Source of the DNA: Halomonas sp.
GTDB lineage: Bacteria > Pseudomonadota > Gammaproteobacteria > Pseudomonadales > Halomonadaceae
DNA length: 40,160 bases
Assembly (NCBI RefSeq): GCF_007692655.1
Contig: NZ_REBQ01000110.1
Span: forward strand, 1-40,160
Reading direction: 5' to 3'
Below are positions 25,399 to 35,110 of this stretch, piece by piece. The notes beneath the pieces are model-generated. The model did no database searches, was not told where the DNA came from, and saw nothing but the letters and a program-made list of their open reading frames with translations. Made by a program: the position numbers and the translations under genes. Numbering within the stretch: the stretch's first letter is position 1; the number at the start of each line of letters is the position of its first letter.

Positions 25399-26279
25399 TT
25401 TCAGCGCCTAGCCGCTGGCGGGATCTGTTTGAGCTGACTAAACCCGGTATTATCGGGGGTAACTTGATTGCGACGTTGGGCGGTTATTTCCTTGCCGCCC
25501 AGGGGCAGTTTGAGTGGCTCAGCTTTGTCTCAGTCATGGTGGGGATTGCATTTATCATCGCGTCGGGCTGTGCGTGTAATAACGTCATCGACCGCGATAT
25601 TGATGCATTGATGGCGCGTACGCGCCATCGCCCCCTGGTTAGAGGCAGCATTTCCATTACCCAAGCGCTGGGTGTGTCGGCGCTCTTAGGTGTGACTGGG
25701 GTGGTGTGTTTAGCGCTAGGCACCAACGGTTTAACCGTCGCGTTAGCGGTGATTGGCTGGGGTGTGTATGTGGGGCTTTATAGTCTCTACATGAAGCGCC
25801 GCTCTGAGTACGGCACCTTGGTGGGTAGCCTTTCCGGCGCCATGCCACCGGTGGTGGGCTACTGCGCAGTCACCGGGCAGTTTGATAGCGGTGCGTTTAT
25901 GCTGCTGGTGATCTTTTGCCTGTGGCAGATGCCGCACTCCTATGCGATTGCGATCTTTCGCTATGCGGATTATCAACGGGCATCGATTCCGGTACTGCCG
26001 GTGGTGCGCGGGGTGAAAATGGCGAAGCACCATATCCTGGGCTATATCGTGGCGTTTATTCCGGCCTCGCTGGCGCTGGTGTTAGCCAGCCAAGCGGGCA
26101 TGGGGTATCTCTGCGTGGCGCTGGTGATGGGTGGCTACTGGCTCTACCTGGCGCTACGTGGCTATCGCTTAGATGACGATGTGCGCTGGGCCAAGAAAGT
26201 GTTTGGTGTCTCCATTCTCACCATCACCGCAATGAGTCTAGTCATGGTGCTGGAAGCCATGGTGCCGATGTGGGTTTAG
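25356..26279 (+). CDS. cyoE: Protoheme IX farnesyltransferase (heme O synthase)
   Basis: 307 residues of the UbiA prenyltransferase superfamily, with about nine membrane helices. It attaches a farnesyl group to heme b to make heme o for CyoB. The prenyl-diphosphate and metal motif is NNVIDRDIDALMARTRHRPL; the second loop shows YTLYMKRRSEYGTLVG-like residues at about 140-155 and GYCAVTGQF. The start is a GTG at 25356 with TAGGAGG seven bases upstream, placed inside cyoD. A terminator follows. Confidence 0.95.
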   Translation: MDHAASASQHDDRLISAPSRWRDLFELTKPGIIGGNLIATLGGYFLAAQGQFEWLSFVSVMVGIAFIIASGCACNNVIDRDIDALMARTRHRPLVRGSISITQALGVSALLGVTGVVCLALGTNGLTVALAVIGWGVYVGLYSLYMKRRSEYGTLVGSLSGAMPPVVGYCAVTGQFDSGAFMLLVIFCLWQMPHSYAIAIFRYADYQRASIPVLPVVRGVKMAKHHILGYIVAFIPASLALVLASQAGMGYLCVALVMGGYWLYLALRGYRLDDDVRWAKKVFGVSILTITAMSLVMVLEAMVPMWV

Positions 26280-26306
26280 CACCTACACGCTGTTAAGCCG
26301 TCAATC

Positions 26307-26337
26307 AAACGCCCCGAGCAAATAGCTCGGGGCGTTT
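26307..26337. terminator. Bidirectional terminator between cyoE and pta
   Basis: A 13-bp stem (AAACGCCCCGAGC at 26307-26319 with GCTCGGGGCGTTT at 26325-26337) over a 5-base loop between two convergent genes. The T run is short on both strands. On the minus side a further T tract of seven lies nearer the pta stop at about 26352-26360, with only a 4-bp stem before it. Confidence 0.8.
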
Positions 26338-26374
26338 GGTTTGTGGGGATTAAAAAAACAGACGTCAGTCTCTT

Positions 26375-28558
26375 CTAGCTTTCCCGCTGGCTGGCCTGAA
26401 TAGCGGTTAGGGCGATGGTGTAGACGATGTCGTCGACCAGTGCGCCGCGGGAAAGATCGTTTACCGGCTTGTTTAGACCTTGCAGCATTGGCCCAACGCT
26501 CACCACGCGGGCGCTACGCTGCACCGCTTTGTAAGTGGTGTTGCCGGTGTTGAGGTCGGGGAACACAAACACCGTCGCTTTACCCGCCACTGGTGAGTCA
26601 GGCGCTTTCTGTTTGCCGACGCTCTCAATGGCGGCTGCGTCGTACTGCAGGGGGCCGTCAATCGCCAAATGCGGTGCACGCTCTTTGGCAATGCGCGTCG
26701 CTTCACGCACCTTATCCACATCGGCACCGGTGCCGGAATCGCCGGTGGAGTAGCTGATCATGGCGACTCTTGGTTCGATACCAAAGGCTTCAGCAGAGCG
26801 AGCACTTTGCAGTGCAATCTCCGCCAGGGTGTCGGCATCTGGGTCAGGGTTCACCGCGCAGTCGCCGTAGACCACCACCTGTTCGGGCAGCAGCATAAAG
26901 AAGATCGACGAGACCTGGTTATACTCTGGCGCGGTTTTGATCAACTGAAACGCGGGGCGCACGGTGTTGGCGGTGGTGTGAACAGCGCCAGAGACCAGCC
27001 CATCTACTTCGTCCAACTGCAGCATCATCGTGCCGAGTACTACGTTGTCTTGAAGCTGTGCTTCAGCGGTAAGCTCGTTGAGCTTGCCGCTGCGCCGCTC
27101 CACCATTGGACCAATGTAGTTCGCACGGGTGCTTTCGGGGTCAATAATCGTTAGCGCTTTAGGCAGCTTTAAGCCCCGGTTGCGCGCTACGTTTTCGATA
27201 TCGTCGCGATTGCCGAGCAATACACAGTCGGCAATGCCGCGCCGCTGGCAAATAATTGCCGCTTCAATGGTGCGTGGCTCATTGCCTTCCGGCAATACAA
27301 CGCGCTTTTTAGCCTGCTGTGCAAGCTTGACCAGCTGATGGCGAAACGCCGAGGGCGACAGGCGCCGGGTATAGCCGCTGCTCAGGTTGGCTTTTAGCCA
27401 CTCCAGATCTATATGGGCTGCAACGTAGCGGGCTACTTGCTCGGCACGCTCGAAATCGTCCATGGGGATTTCGCTGCTTAACTGGCTGAGGTGCTGAGCG
27501 GTGGTCAAGCTGTCGGTTTCAACCGCCAGTACCGGCAGGCCCGTTTTGAGCGCTGGGCGGCACATCTCAATCATATTGTCGTTGGGAATAAAGCCGTTGG
27601 TCAGCAGCACACCCGCCAACTGGACGCCATTCATAGTGGCCAGCGCTGAGGCCAGCACCACATCGTCGCGATCGCCCGAGGCAACGACCAAACTGCCCGG
27701 CGTAAAAATATGCAGCGCGTTGGCAGCGCTACGGGCACATAGACTGGTAGAAAGCACCCGGCGGCTGGCGGCTTCGCCTTCGTTCAGCAGCTTGGCGTTA
27801 AGGGCCCGCGCCACATCCAAGGTGCGCGGGGCGCTGAGCGTTTTGCTGTAGGGCACCACGCCAATCAGGTGAAACTTGTCGGTCGCCAGCGCCGGAGAGT
27901 ATTGCCGTAGTTTGGCCAGTACCGGCTCTTCCAACTGCGGTTTGATCGTGCCAGGCGCGGCGGAAAGATCGTCTTCCTGCCCGTAAGGCAGGTTTTTCAT
28001 GCGCATCAAAATGCCGCCCAGGGTACGGCTGGAGCTAATGCCGCCAAAGCTGCGGGCATGCATATCCAACTGTTCGGCCAGGGCCTGTGGTTCGTTCAGG
28101 TCACCCGTACCGACTAATATAATCCGCGCATTAAGTGCATTGGCCAGTTGCGCATTGGTTTGGGTAGCGTAAGTGGTGTGCTGGGTCGGCACCACGCCTT
28201 CAACAACCACCAGATCAAGGGTGCTGCCGTCACGGTGGGCTTGCTGAACGACTTGCTCATAAAGCTCCACCGCATTTTCCATTAGCTCATCGGTTTGGTC
28301 GTCGCGCAGCAGCCGCTCCAAACGCGCCTGAGAAATTGGCGAGGGCGGGCGTTGATTCAGTGCTCGCGAGACCAGTGCCGTAGAGCGGTCCAAACCAGGG
28401 CCATTTAGCTCATTTTGCATAAAGGGCTTTAAAAAACCGGCTTTCAGGCCGATGGTATCCAGCGCTTGAATGAGCCCTAGACAGGCAGAGGTAAGCCCGA
28501 CGCCCACGCTGGTGGGCACTAACAGAATCGCTTGGGGTTGATCGGGGTGCGGCGTCAT
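26375..28558 (-). CDS. pta: Phosphate acetyltransferase, long Pta type
   Basis: 727 residues (714 in E. coli). It interconverts acetyl-CoA and acetyl phosphate. The N-terminal third is a BioD-like P-loop-type domain ([20 protein letters not shown]), a DRTGG domain follows in the middle, and the C-terminal catalytic PTA domain starts near residue 400 ([15 protein letters not shown]) and includes [40 protein letters not shown] and the [12 protein letters not shown] block. Its ATG overlaps the ackA stop by four bases, so the two genes are translationally coupled. Confidence 0.97.
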   Translation of the reverse strand: MTPHPDQPQAILLVPTSVGVGLTSACLGLIQALDTIGLKAGFLKPFMQNELNGPGLDRSTALVSRALNQRPPSPISQARLERLLRDDQTDELMENAVELYEQVVQQAHRDGSTLDLVVVEGVVPTQHTTYATQTNAQLANALNARIILVGTGDLNEPQALAEQLDMHARSFGGISSSRTLGGILMRMKNLPYGQEDDLSAAPGTIKPQLEEPVLAKLRQYSPALATDKFHLIGVVPYSKTLSAPRTLDVARALNAKLLNEGEAASRRVLSTSLCARSAANALHIFTPGSLVVASGDRDDVVLASALATMNGVQLAGVLLTNGFIPNDNMIEMCRPALKTGLPVLAVETDSLTTAQHLSQLSSEIPMDDFERAEQVARYVAAHIDLEWLKANLSSGYTRRLSPSAFRHQLVKLAQQAKKRVVLPEGNEPRTIEAAIICQRRGIADCVLLGNRDDIENVARNRGLKLPKALTIIDPESTRANYIGPMVERRSGKLNELTAEAQLQDNVVLGTMMLQLDEVDGLVSGAVHTTANTVRPAFQLIKTAPEYNQVSSIFFMLLPEQVVVYGDCAVNPDPDADTLAEIALQSARSAEAFGIEPRVAMISYSTGDSGTGADVDKVREATRIAKERAPHLAIDGPLQYDAAAIESVGKQKAPDSPVAGKATVFVFPDLNTGNTTYKAVQRSARVVSVGPMLQGLNKPVNDLSRGALVDDIVYTIALTAIQASQRES

Positions 28559-29739
28559 ACACGTGCCTCTAAACAGTGGCGGGTTTCCATCGCAATGCGG
28601 CCCTCTTCATCGGTAGGGATGACCCATACCTGTGGGCCTTGGTGGCCAGCGCTGTCCAGCTTGCCTTCGTTGCCGCGAATAGTGGCTTCGTTCGTATCGT
28701 TATCCAACGCGAAGCCGAAATGAGGCATAAGTGACACTACCTGACGGCGCACAATGGGAGAGTTTTCACCAATTCCACCGGTGAAAATAACCCCATCTAA
28801 CTGGGGCAGGGCGCATGAGAGCGCGGCCAGCGATTTCGCAATACGGTAGCAGAACACTTCCATGGCCAACTGTGCGCTAGCGTGGCCTTGTTCTGCGGCG
28901 TCTTCAATTTCGCGCATGTCGTTGGTCAAGCCAGAGAGTCCTAGCAGGCCGCTCTCTTTATTGAGCACGTTATCGATTTTTTCCAACGACCAGCCTAGCT
29001 GGCGATGCAAGTGGGCATGGAGGCCGGGGTCTACATCACCACTGCGGGTACCCATCACCAAGCCTTCCAGCGGGGTAAGGCCCATGCTGGTATCCAGACT
29101 CTGGTTATTCCATACCGCGCTGGTAGAGCAGCCATTGCCCAAATGGGCGGTTAGCCAACCACCGGCGCCGCGTTCGCTTAAGTCACCAGCGCGCTGGCTG
29201 ACAAAGGCGTGGCTGGTGCCATGGAAGCCATAGCGGCGGATGCCATGCTCGGCGTAAAGGCTTTCCGGTAACGCGTAACGGTAGGCGCGGGGTGGCATGG
29301 TTTGGTGAAAAGCCGTATCAAATACCGCTACTTGGGGCAGCTCAGGAAAGACGCTTTGGGTTGCCGCAACGCCCGCTAAGTTGGCAGGATTATGCAGCGG
29401 CGCCAGGGCAGCGGTGGTCTCAATAGCAGCGATAACGCTGTCGTCGATTAAGGCAGCTTGGGTGAAGTGTTCACCACCATGCACAATGCGATGACCCACC
29501 GCGCCGGGTAGTCGGCCTTCCATACGTTCCAGAAGGGCATGAAGCGCTTGGGTATGGTCGGCACCAGGTAGGGGCTGAATGAAACTTTCACCGGCGCTGT
29601 TTTTACCTTTCAAGCGTGCTTCCGGGCTGCCCAGGCGTTCGGCCAGGCCCGCCAGACGGGGTGCCTCGGGATCTGAATCAATCAGTGCATATTTAATTGA
29701 AGAAGAACCACAGTTGATAACCAGCACCGGAGCGTTCAT
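28555..29739 (-). CDS. ackA: Acetate kinase
   Basis: 394 residues (400 in E. coli). It makes acetate and ATP from acetyl phosphate, or the reverse. Motifs of the acetokinase/ASKHA fold are [13 protein letters not shown] at the N terminus, [42 protein letters not shown] and [10 protein letters not shown]. The ATG at 29739 is preferred to the GTG two codons upstream, since AAAGGTG lies at suitable distance from it. It is the first gene of the ackA-pta pair. Confidence 0.97.
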   Translation of the reverse strand: MNAPVLVINCGSSSIKYALIDSDPEAPRLAGLAERLGSPEARLKGKNSAGESFIQPLPGADHTQALHALLERMEGRLPGAVGHRIVHGGEHFTQAALIDDSVIAAIETTAALAPLHNPANLAGVAATQSVFPELPQVAVFDTAFHQTMPPRAYRYALPESLYAEHGIRRYGFHGTSHAFVSQRAGDLSERGAGGWLTAHLGNGCSTSAVWNNQSLDTSMGLTPLEGLVMGTRSGDVDPGLHAHLHRQLGWSLEKIDNVLNKESGLLGLSGLTNDMREIEDAAEQGHASAQLAMEVFCYRIAKSLAALSCALPQLDGVIFTGGIGENSPIVRRQVVSLMPHFGFALDNDTNEATIRGNEGKLDSAGHQGPQVWVIPTDEEGRIAMETRHCLEARV

Positions 29740-29927
29740 AAGCACCTTTTCACTAGGAGATAATAAAGTAAAGGGGTAGACTTTAGTTTAACATGCTGCA
29801 ATGCAGAAAAGCAGTGCCTGAATTTCGTTAGCCTTCTACATAAAAGCGAGGCATGCTGTAGCCTTTAGAGCGTTATGGCTATCCCCTATTTTACACCTTC
29901 ACCACGATAACGAGTCGTTCCGTCCTT

Positions 29928-30848
29928 ATGTCAGTGCCTCCTTTGCCAACATTACTGCCGCGCCATTTAGCCATTCTATTAATGATGACCGTGGCCACTA
30001 TGTTCGCCGCGAATCACGTTTCTGCACGGCTGGCGTTTGATAATGGCACTGGCCTGCTGCTAGCCGTATTAACCCGCTCAGGGGTCGCCTGCTTGATTCT
30101 CCTGGCCCTGGTGGTAGTTCAGAAAAAGCGTCTTTGGCTACCCGCTGGCAGTTGGCCTTGGCAGCTAACCGTGGGCCTGTTAATCGCAATTCAAAGCGTC
30201 AGCCTCTATTCGGCGGTGGCCAGGCTGCCCGTGGTAATTGCGCTGCTATTGGTCAATACCTTTCCCATCCAGTTAGCGTTATTGAGCTGGGCGTTAGGCG
30301 GCCCTCGCCCTACGCTGCGCAGCTGTCTGATCATGGGCACTATTTTAATTGGCCTACTGGTAGTGTTGGACATTCCTTCATGGCTTGCCAGTGCAGATGG
30401 TATGGGGCCAGGGTGGATAGCGGGTATTGGATTCGGGCTAACCGCAGCGTTTGTATTTGCCTGCGCGCTGTGGATCACCGAGCACCGTTTAGCCGGGGTG
30501 GGCAGTACACTGCGCAGTCTGCTGACCATGCAAACGGTGTTTATTGTCATGATTATTGGCGGTGTCGCCGGTGTCGTGCCCGGGGGCATGAGCCTGCCTG
30601 ATAATAGCACTGGTTGGTTGGGTCTTACGCTGCTAGGGCTGTTGTATGGGTCGGCGTTTTCGGTTCTGTTTATCTTTGTGCCGCGTCTCGATATGGCGCG
30701 CAATGCCCCGGTGATGAATATTGAACCGGTAGCTTCACTGGTACTGGGTTATTTTGTGCTGGGGCAAATGCTCAGCCCTGGCCAGCTACTCGGTGGGGCC
30801 GTCGTGGTCGGCGGTATTGTGGTGCTCAGTCTGTCTAAAGGTCGGTAG
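29928..30848 (+). CDS. EamA-type drug/metabolite exporter (DMT superfamily)
   Basis: 306 residues with about ten membrane helices in two EamA repeats, the second starting near residue 160 (GWIAGIGFGLTAAFVFACAL). Typical family features are the first helix MFAANHVSARLAF, the RSGVACLILLALV segment and the final NIEPVASLVLGYFVLGQ. Such proteins export amino acids or other small metabolites; the substrate cannot be inferred. There is no good Shine-Dalgarno sequence before the ATG at 29928, so initiation may be at a nearby internal ATG. It is divergent from ackA. Confidence 0.88.
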   Translation: MSVPPLPTLLPRHLAILLMMTVATMFAANHVSARLAFDNGTGLLLAVLTRSGVACLILLALVVVQKKRLWLPAGSWPWQLTVGLLIAIQSVSLYSAVARLPVVIALLLVNTFPIQLALLSWALGGPRPTLRSCLIMGTILIGLLVVLDIPSWLASADGMGPGWIAGIGFGLTAAFVFACALWITEHRLAGVGSTLRSLLTMQTVFIVMIIGGVAGVVPGGMSLPDNSTGWLGLTLLGLLYGSAFSVLFIFVPRLDMARNAPVMNIEPVASLVLGYFVLGQMLSPGQLLGGAVVVGGIVVLSLSKGR

Positions 30849-30924
30849 TGTTTGCGTTTTTCATCGTTATAAACCACAATACAAAATAGTAAGGAAACGC
30901 TGTTTTTTAACTGAGGTACAAGCT

Positions 30925-31434
30925 ATGAAGATGTCCCTATTATCACTTACATCAGCGGTACTCCTGGTTGGTGCAGGCGCATTCGCAACCTCTGCACAAG
31001 CACAACAGTCTTTCATCTATCCCCAGGGTTATTTGGGGGCTGATGCAATGTTCTGGAGCCTGGATCCAGATCGTGGCTCTTCACGTGATGACGTAGGCTT
31101 GCGCCTACGCGGTGGCTCTCAGTTTAATGACTATTTTGCTGTAGAAGGTCACCTGGGTACTGGCGGTTCTGACGGTCAAGCCGAGTTAGACTACCTGGCG
31201 GGTGTTTATGCCAAGGGTATTCTCCCCATCGCCCCGGAAGTACGTCTCTACGGCTTGGCGGGTTTCACGGAGGTAGACTTTAACCAGGATCGTGAAAGCG
31301 ACTTTTCATATGGCGCCGGCGCAGAGTTTGATTTGACGCGCAATCTTTCATTAGGTGCCGATTACATGCGCTACCTGGATAAGTCTGCTTACACCTTTGA
31401 TGCTGCCAGCGTAGGTCTGCGTTTCCGGTTCTAA
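30925..31434 (+). CDS. Small outer membrane beta-barrel protein
   Basis: 169 residues. The signal peptide MKMSLLSLTSAVLLVGAG ends near residue 26 (SAQA, then QQSFIYP). The mature protein has alternating strands (VGLRLRGGSQFNDYFAVEGH, VYAKGILPIAPEVRLYGLAG) and ends in Phe (VGLRFRF), the usual signal for barrel insertion. It fits the OmpA-like/OmpW-like eight-stranded barrel size. Function is unknown, possibly adhesion or envelope integrity. The long upstream extension of the frame overlaps the exporter gene and is not used; GAGG precedes the ATG. A strong terminator follows. Confidence 0.88.
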   Translation: MKMSLLSLTSAVLLVGAGAFATSAQAQQSFIYPQGYLGADAMFWSLDPDRGSSRDDVGLRLRGGSQFNDYFAVEGHLGTGGSDGQAELDYLAGVYAKGILPIAPEVRLYGLAGFTEVDFNQDRESDFSYGAGAEFDLTRNLSLGADYMRYLDKSAYTFDAASVGLRFRF

Positions 31435-31464
31435 TTTCATGACGTGATAGAACATCGCGTAACC

Positions 31465-31499
31465 AAAACCCCCATGGCTGAACGCCATGGGGGTTTTTT
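31465..31499 (+). terminator. Rho-independent terminator of the beta-barrel gene
   Basis: A 14-bp stem (AAAACCCCCATGGC at 31465-31478 with GCCATGGGGGTTTT at 31484-31497) over a 5-base loop, continuing into a T run. It lies 30 bases after the gene. Confidence 0.93.
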
Positions 31500-31653
31500 A
31501 ATGCCTTATATCTGAGATTCAGCACAGATTTACACAGTCTGAGCCAAATGCTGCAGTTGCGAAGGTGATAATGTCAAAGTGTCACGTTGGCGAGAACCAA
31601 ACTATAAAGCCCAACGCTTACTCTTTTAAAGCTCCCTTCAAGAGGAAACTACC

Positions 31654-32715
31654 ATGCATAAAATGAATAAAATTGCTGTTGCCGTTGGTTTTTGCACCGT
31701 TTTGACAGCGGGATCTGCAGTAGCGGAAGCCGCTGAAAAAAATTGGCGCATGGCCACTCCATGGAGCGGAGGCCCTTGGCTTGAGCGTGATGCAAAAATG
31801 TTCGCCGATCGCGTGAGCGAGCTGTCCAATGGCGAGATAGCTATTGAAATTTACCCTGGCGGCACTCTCGGTAGTGCTCTGCGCGTCACCAACACGGTGA
31901 AATCCGGTGTGGCCCAGATAAGCCACAACTATATCAATTATGACTATGGCACCGACCCGACAACGGCGCTGTTAGCGGGACACTCAAGCGGTTTGACACC
32001 AGAAGAGTTCATGTTGTGGATGTATGAAGGCGGTGGCGTAGAGCTCTACGAAGAGTATCGGCGTGATGTTTTCGACGTGGTGGCATTCCCCTGCGCAATT
32101 TTAGGCACCGAAATTTTCCTGCACTCCAATACGCGTGTGGAGACGTTAGAAGATTTCCAGGGCTTACGCCTGCGTACTTCCGGCGCATGGTCTGAATTAG
32201 CGTCGCGGCTTGGTGCTTCCACGGTGGTGATGGCGGGTGGCGACATCTACAGCGCCCTAGAACGTGGCGTTATTGATGCGGCCGAGTGGGGCAGCCCTGA
32301 AATGAACGCGCCCACTGGCTTCCAGGAAGTGGCTCAGTACGTGATTATTCCTGGTGTGCATCAGTCGGGAGGTTTCCTCGAGTGCCAAGTCAATGAAAAC
32401 ACCTGGGATGAGCTAAGTGAAGATGAGCAGGAGATGCTGCGTTTAGCCGGTAAGCTCACTGTGTTTGAAACCTGGCTGGCGAGCTCGTTTGCTGACTTGG
32501 CCGCCTATCAAGCGTTGGTCGATGGCCCCAATGAAATTGTGCACCTTGACCAGTCCTTCATCGATACCATTTATGAAGAGACCGTGAAGTGGGAAGACGA
32601 GTATGCCGCTGAAAATGAGTGGTTTGCTCGCGTCATTGAGTCTCAGCGTGACTTCAAAGACACCATGAGCGTATGGCCTGAATACCGCTTGCCGATTGGC
32701 AGCATGGGCCGCTAA
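31654..32715 (+). CDS. dctP: TRAP transporter solute-binding protein (DctP family)
   Basis: 353 residues. A signal peptide ends near residue 25 (SAVAEA). The mature protein shows the DctP family pattern: NWRMATPWSGG at the N terminus, YPGGTLGSALRVTNTVKSG, LRTSGAWSELASRLGAS with the carboxylate-binding Arg, GDIYSALERGVIDAAEWGSP and GFQEVAQYVIIPGVHQSGG. The last two blocks are like those of the TakP (alpha-keto acid) branch, so a keto or organic acid ligand is likely but not shown. It delivers the ligand to the DctQ and DctM proteins encoded downstream; the gap to dctQ holds a perfect hairpin. Confidence 0.92.
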   Translation: MHKMNKIAVAVGFCTVLTAGSAVAEAAEKNWRMATPWSGGPWLERDAKMFADRVSELSNGEIAIEIYPGGTLGSALRVTNTVKSGVAQISHNYINYDYGTDPTTALLAGHSSGLTPEEFMLWMYEGGGVELYEEYRRDVFDVVAFPCAILGTEIFLHSNTRVETLEDFQGLRLRTSGAWSELASRLGASTVVMAGGDIYSALERGVIDAAEWGSPEMNAPTGFQEVAQYVIIPGVHQSGGFLECQVNENTWDELSEDEQEMLRLAGKLTVFETWLASSFADLAAYQALVDGPNEIVHLDQSFIDTIYEETVKWEDEYAAENEWFARVIESQRDFKDTMSVWPEYRLPIGSMGR

Positions 32716-32733
32716 ACGAGCCACCAACGACAT

Positions 32734-32760
32734 GAAAGAGAGGTCTTTGACCTCTCTTTC
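32734..32760 (+). other. 12-bp hairpin between dctP and dctQ
   Basis: GAAAGAGAGGTC (32734-32745) and GACCTCTCTTTC (32749-32760) form a perfect stem with a TTT loop in the dctP-dctQ gap. There is no T tract directly after it. It could protect the dctP mRNA 3' end or partly attenuate the permease genes, giving an excess of binding protein over membrane components. Confidence 0.75.
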
Positions 32761-32807
32761 ACGCGTTTAAGCCTCTCTTTTATGACGTATTGATGAGAGT
32801 AGCCATC

Positions 32808-33323
32808 ATGAAACTAATTCAAGCGATTGAGTCGCTGACCCGCTGGGCTGGCTGGGTGGGGGCGATATTAATTTTTCCTCTAGTGGGCGCACTAGTGGTG
32901 GAAGTATTCAGCCGCTATGTTGCCGGACGCCCAACGCTATGGGCGTTTGAAATTAGCTATATGGTCATGGGCGCCATGTTCATGCTGGGTATGGCCAACG
33001 CGCTGCGTATTGGCCACCACGTCAGCGTTGACCTGGTGTCAATGCAGTTAAGTAGCAAGGCTAATGCATCACTGCAGATGATTGGCTACCTGCTGTTTTT
33101 GCCCATTTTAGGTTGGCTGGTGTGGGAGCTTTTTCAATACGCGCTGCAGGCATTTAACTCCAATGAGCGTTCAGGTCGTTCCGCATGGAACCCTATCGTG
33201 TGGCCGATTTTAACCGTGTGGTTTATCGGGTTTGCCCTGTTAGCGCTGCAGGTAATCGCTGAGATACTAAAGGCGGTGGCGATACTGCGTGGACAACCGC
33301 TACCTGAGGAGCCCACGCCATGA
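32808..33323 (+). CDS. dctQ: TRAP transporter small permease (DctQ family)
   Basis: 172 residues from the ATG at 32808 (MKLIQAIESLTRWAGW), with four membrane helices as expected for the family. The frame allows ATG at 32793 (five residues longer) or TTG at 32790; GAGAG at about 32795-32799 suits the 32808 ATG. Motifs are VVEVFSRYVAGRPTLWAFEI and ANALRIGHHVSVDLV. It partners with the large permease, whose start overlaps its stop by four bases (ATGA). Confidence 0.9.
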   Translation: MKLIQAIESLTRWAGWVGAILIFPLVGALVVEVFSRYVAGRPTLWAFEISYMVMGAMFMLGMANALRIGHHVSVDLVSMQLSSKANASLQMIGYLLFLPILGWLVWELFQYALQAFNSNERSGRSAWNPIVWPILTVWFIGFALLALQVIAEILKAVAILRGQPLPEEPTP

Positions 33324-34648
33324 GCAGTTATTTATCATTATTGATGTTTCCGGCGCTGATGGTGTTTATCTTTTCCGGCTTCCCTATCGCATTTTCGATG
33401 ATTTTGGTGGCAACTGGCTTCGGGATTATTCAGTTTGGCGATGTGGCAGCCTATCAACTATTGACCAAAATCGAAGATACCGCGTCTAACTCGATTCTTG
33501 CTGCGGTGCCATTGTTCATCTTTATGGGGTCAATGCTTGAGCGTTCGGGCATTGCCGAAAGGCTGTTCGAGGCGATTCATATGTGGACCCGCCGCCTGCC
33601 AGGTGGTTTGGGTGTAGGCGCCATTATCATGGGGACGCTATTTGCGGCCTCAAGCGGCGTAGTGGGCGCTACCGAGGCGGTTATTGGGATGCTCGCGATA
33701 CCGGTAATGCTGAAACACCATTACAACAAAAGCCTGATTTCGGGAACGATTTGTGCCAGTGGGTCGCTGGGCACCGCTATCCCGCCCTCTATTACGGTAG
33801 TGGTGTTGGGTCCGGTGGCGGGGGTCTCGGTTGGCGCGCTATTCAGTGGTTTGCTGATTCCCGGCTTTTTAATGGCGGCAATGTTTTTGATTTACATTGT
33901 GGGCGTTGCCTACTTAAAACCTGAGATGGCCCCGCGGGTAGACGATAGCGAACCCGAGGTTAGCTGGCAGGAAAAAATGCGCGTTACCATGGTGGCGTTA
34001 CTGCCCACGATGCTGCTGATTTTTACCGTACTCGGTACCATTTTAATGGGCTTAGCCACGCCAACGGAAGCGGCTGCCTGCGGTGCACTCGGTTCCGTAT
34101 TGTTGGCACTGGCATACCGCAATCTAACGCGGGATGTGCTGTGGCACGCGGCCATTAAGACCATGAACATCTCGGCGATGATTCTGCTGATCGTCATGGG
34201 CGGCAGCATGTTTGCAGGGGTGTTCTTTGCCTCAGGCGGCATGGCAACGGTGCAATCGCTGCTCATGGACACCGGATTAAGCCCCTGGATGATTCTCGGC
34301 CTGATTCTGTTGATCGCCTTTATCGCAGGCTTTGTGCTGGACTTGATCTCAGTGGTACTGATCATCATCCCCGTGGCGATGCCAATTGTGCGCATGTTGG
34401 GCTTTGATGAAATATGGTTCTGCGTAGCCTTTTTGGTAGTGCTACAAACCAGCTATTTAACGCCCCCGCTTGCCCCTGCCATCTTCTACTTAAGGGCGAT
34501 TACGCCACCGGAGATTACACTCAGGCATATGTATTGGGGGGTGGTGCCGTTTATCATTGCGCAGCTAGTGGTTTTAGCCCTGGTGCTAGCTTTCCCCAGT
34601 ATTGCGTTATGGCTGCCTGATGCCATGAGTGGGCCTTCCTGGCGCTAG
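33320..34648 (+). CDS. dctM: TRAP transporter large permease (DctM family)
   Basis: 442 residues, about 12 membrane helices. It is the ion-coupled translocating subunit, usually driven by a sodium gradient. Family signatures include FIFMGSMLERSGIAERLF, LFAASSGVVGATEAVIGM, SGTICASGSLGTAIPPSI and LGTILMGLATPTEAAACGA. It is coupled to dctQ by a four-base overlap. It is the last gene of the dctPQM set; no regulator or catabolic gene sits next to it to suggest the substrate. Confidence 0.94.
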   Translation: MSSYLSLLMFPALMVFIFSGFPIAFSMILVATGFGIIQFGDVAAYQLLTKIEDTASNSILAAVPLFIFMGSMLERSGIAERLFEAIHMWTRRLPGGLGVGAIIMGTLFAASSGVVGATEAVIGMLAIPVMLKHHYNKSLISGTICASGSLGTAIPPSITVVVLGPVAGVSVGALFSGLLIPGFLMAAMFLIYIVGVAYLKPEMAPRVDDSEPEVSWQEKMRVTMVALLPTMLLIFTVLGTILMGLATPTEAAACGALGSVLLALAYRNLTRDVLWHAAIKTMNISAMILLIVMGGSMFAGVFFASGGMATVQSLLMDTGLSPWMILGLILLIAFIAGFVLDLISVVLIIIPVAMPIVRMLGFDEIWFCVAFLVVLQTSYLTPPLAPAIFYLRAITPPEITLRHMYWGVVPFIIAQLVVLALVLAFPSIALWLPDAMSGPSWR

Positions 34649-34672
34649 CTTAGGTGATTGCTTTACTGGTGC

Positions 34673-34699
34673 GGCTCTTTGGTGTTGAGCCAAAGAGCC
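34673..34699 (+). terminator. Hairpin after dctM
   Basis: GGCTCTTTGG (34673-34682) pairs perfectly with CCAAAGAGCC (34690-34699) over a 7-base loop, 24 bases after the dctM stop. There is no T tract, so it is only a possible terminator. Confidence 0.5.
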
Positions 34700-34853
34700 A
34701 GCGGCTTGCTTGCCACAAATAAGCCCCTCATAAATAAATTAGGGCAACTTTTTCAATAACAGCTACTCTGATGGTTGTCGGCATGTGATTAACAGTGCAG
34801 TGCACACTTTTACATACGGCGTTTTCCCTACTAACGGATTAGAGGTGTTCGTC

Positions 34854-35033
34854 ATGACAGATAGCAAAACTGATAAAGCAAAAGGCACGGCCAATAAAGC
34901 TTCCGGTAAAGTGAAAGAAGCTGCTGGCAAAGCTACCAATAGCACCGAAACAGAAGCTAAAGGTAAAGCCCAGCAGGCGAAAGGCGAACTGCAGAAAGGC
35001 AAAGGTGAAGCCAAGGAAAAACTTAAAAAGTAA
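34854..35033 (+). CDS. Second CsbD-like stress protein
   Basis: 59 residues, almost wholly Lys, Ala, Gly, Glu and Thr, in a repeated pattern (DKAKGTANKASGKVKEAAGK, then EAKGKAQQAKGELQKGKGEA). This is the composition and periodicity of short CsbD-family proteins and resembles hydrophilic desiccation-type helices. It has no cysteine, signal peptide or membrane segment. The ATG at 34854 has AGAGGTG upstream; the longer frame start at 34785 is not supported. It stands alone with a terminator after it. The role is inferred as stress protection. Confidence 0.85.
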   Translation: MTDSKTDKAKGTANKASGKVKEAAGKATNSTETEAKGKAQQAKGELQKGKGEAKEKLKK

Positions 35034-35060
35034 CTGAGCAATCCGCCAGTTTCTTAACAC

Positions 35061-35095
35061 CACAACCGGAGCCATTGGCTCCGGTTGTGCTTTGT
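35061..35095. terminator. Bidirectional terminator after the second CsbD-like gene
   Basis: CACAACCGGAGCC (35061-35073) pairs with GGCTCCGGTTGTG (35077-35089), a perfect 13-bp stem with an ATT loop, followed by CTTTGTT. It lies between convergent genes and can serve both. Confidence 0.8.
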
Positions 35096-35110
35096 TACAG
35101 CGCTAATGGC

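Noticed and set aside
26352..26372. Separate pta terminator next to its stop
   Set aside because: Seven T residues on the minus strand are preceded by only a 4-bp stem, too weak to call alone. Mentioned with the larger bidirectional hairpin.
30754..30924. Longer start for the beta-barrel protein
   Set aside because: It overlaps the exporter gene and would bury the clear signal peptide at residue 58.
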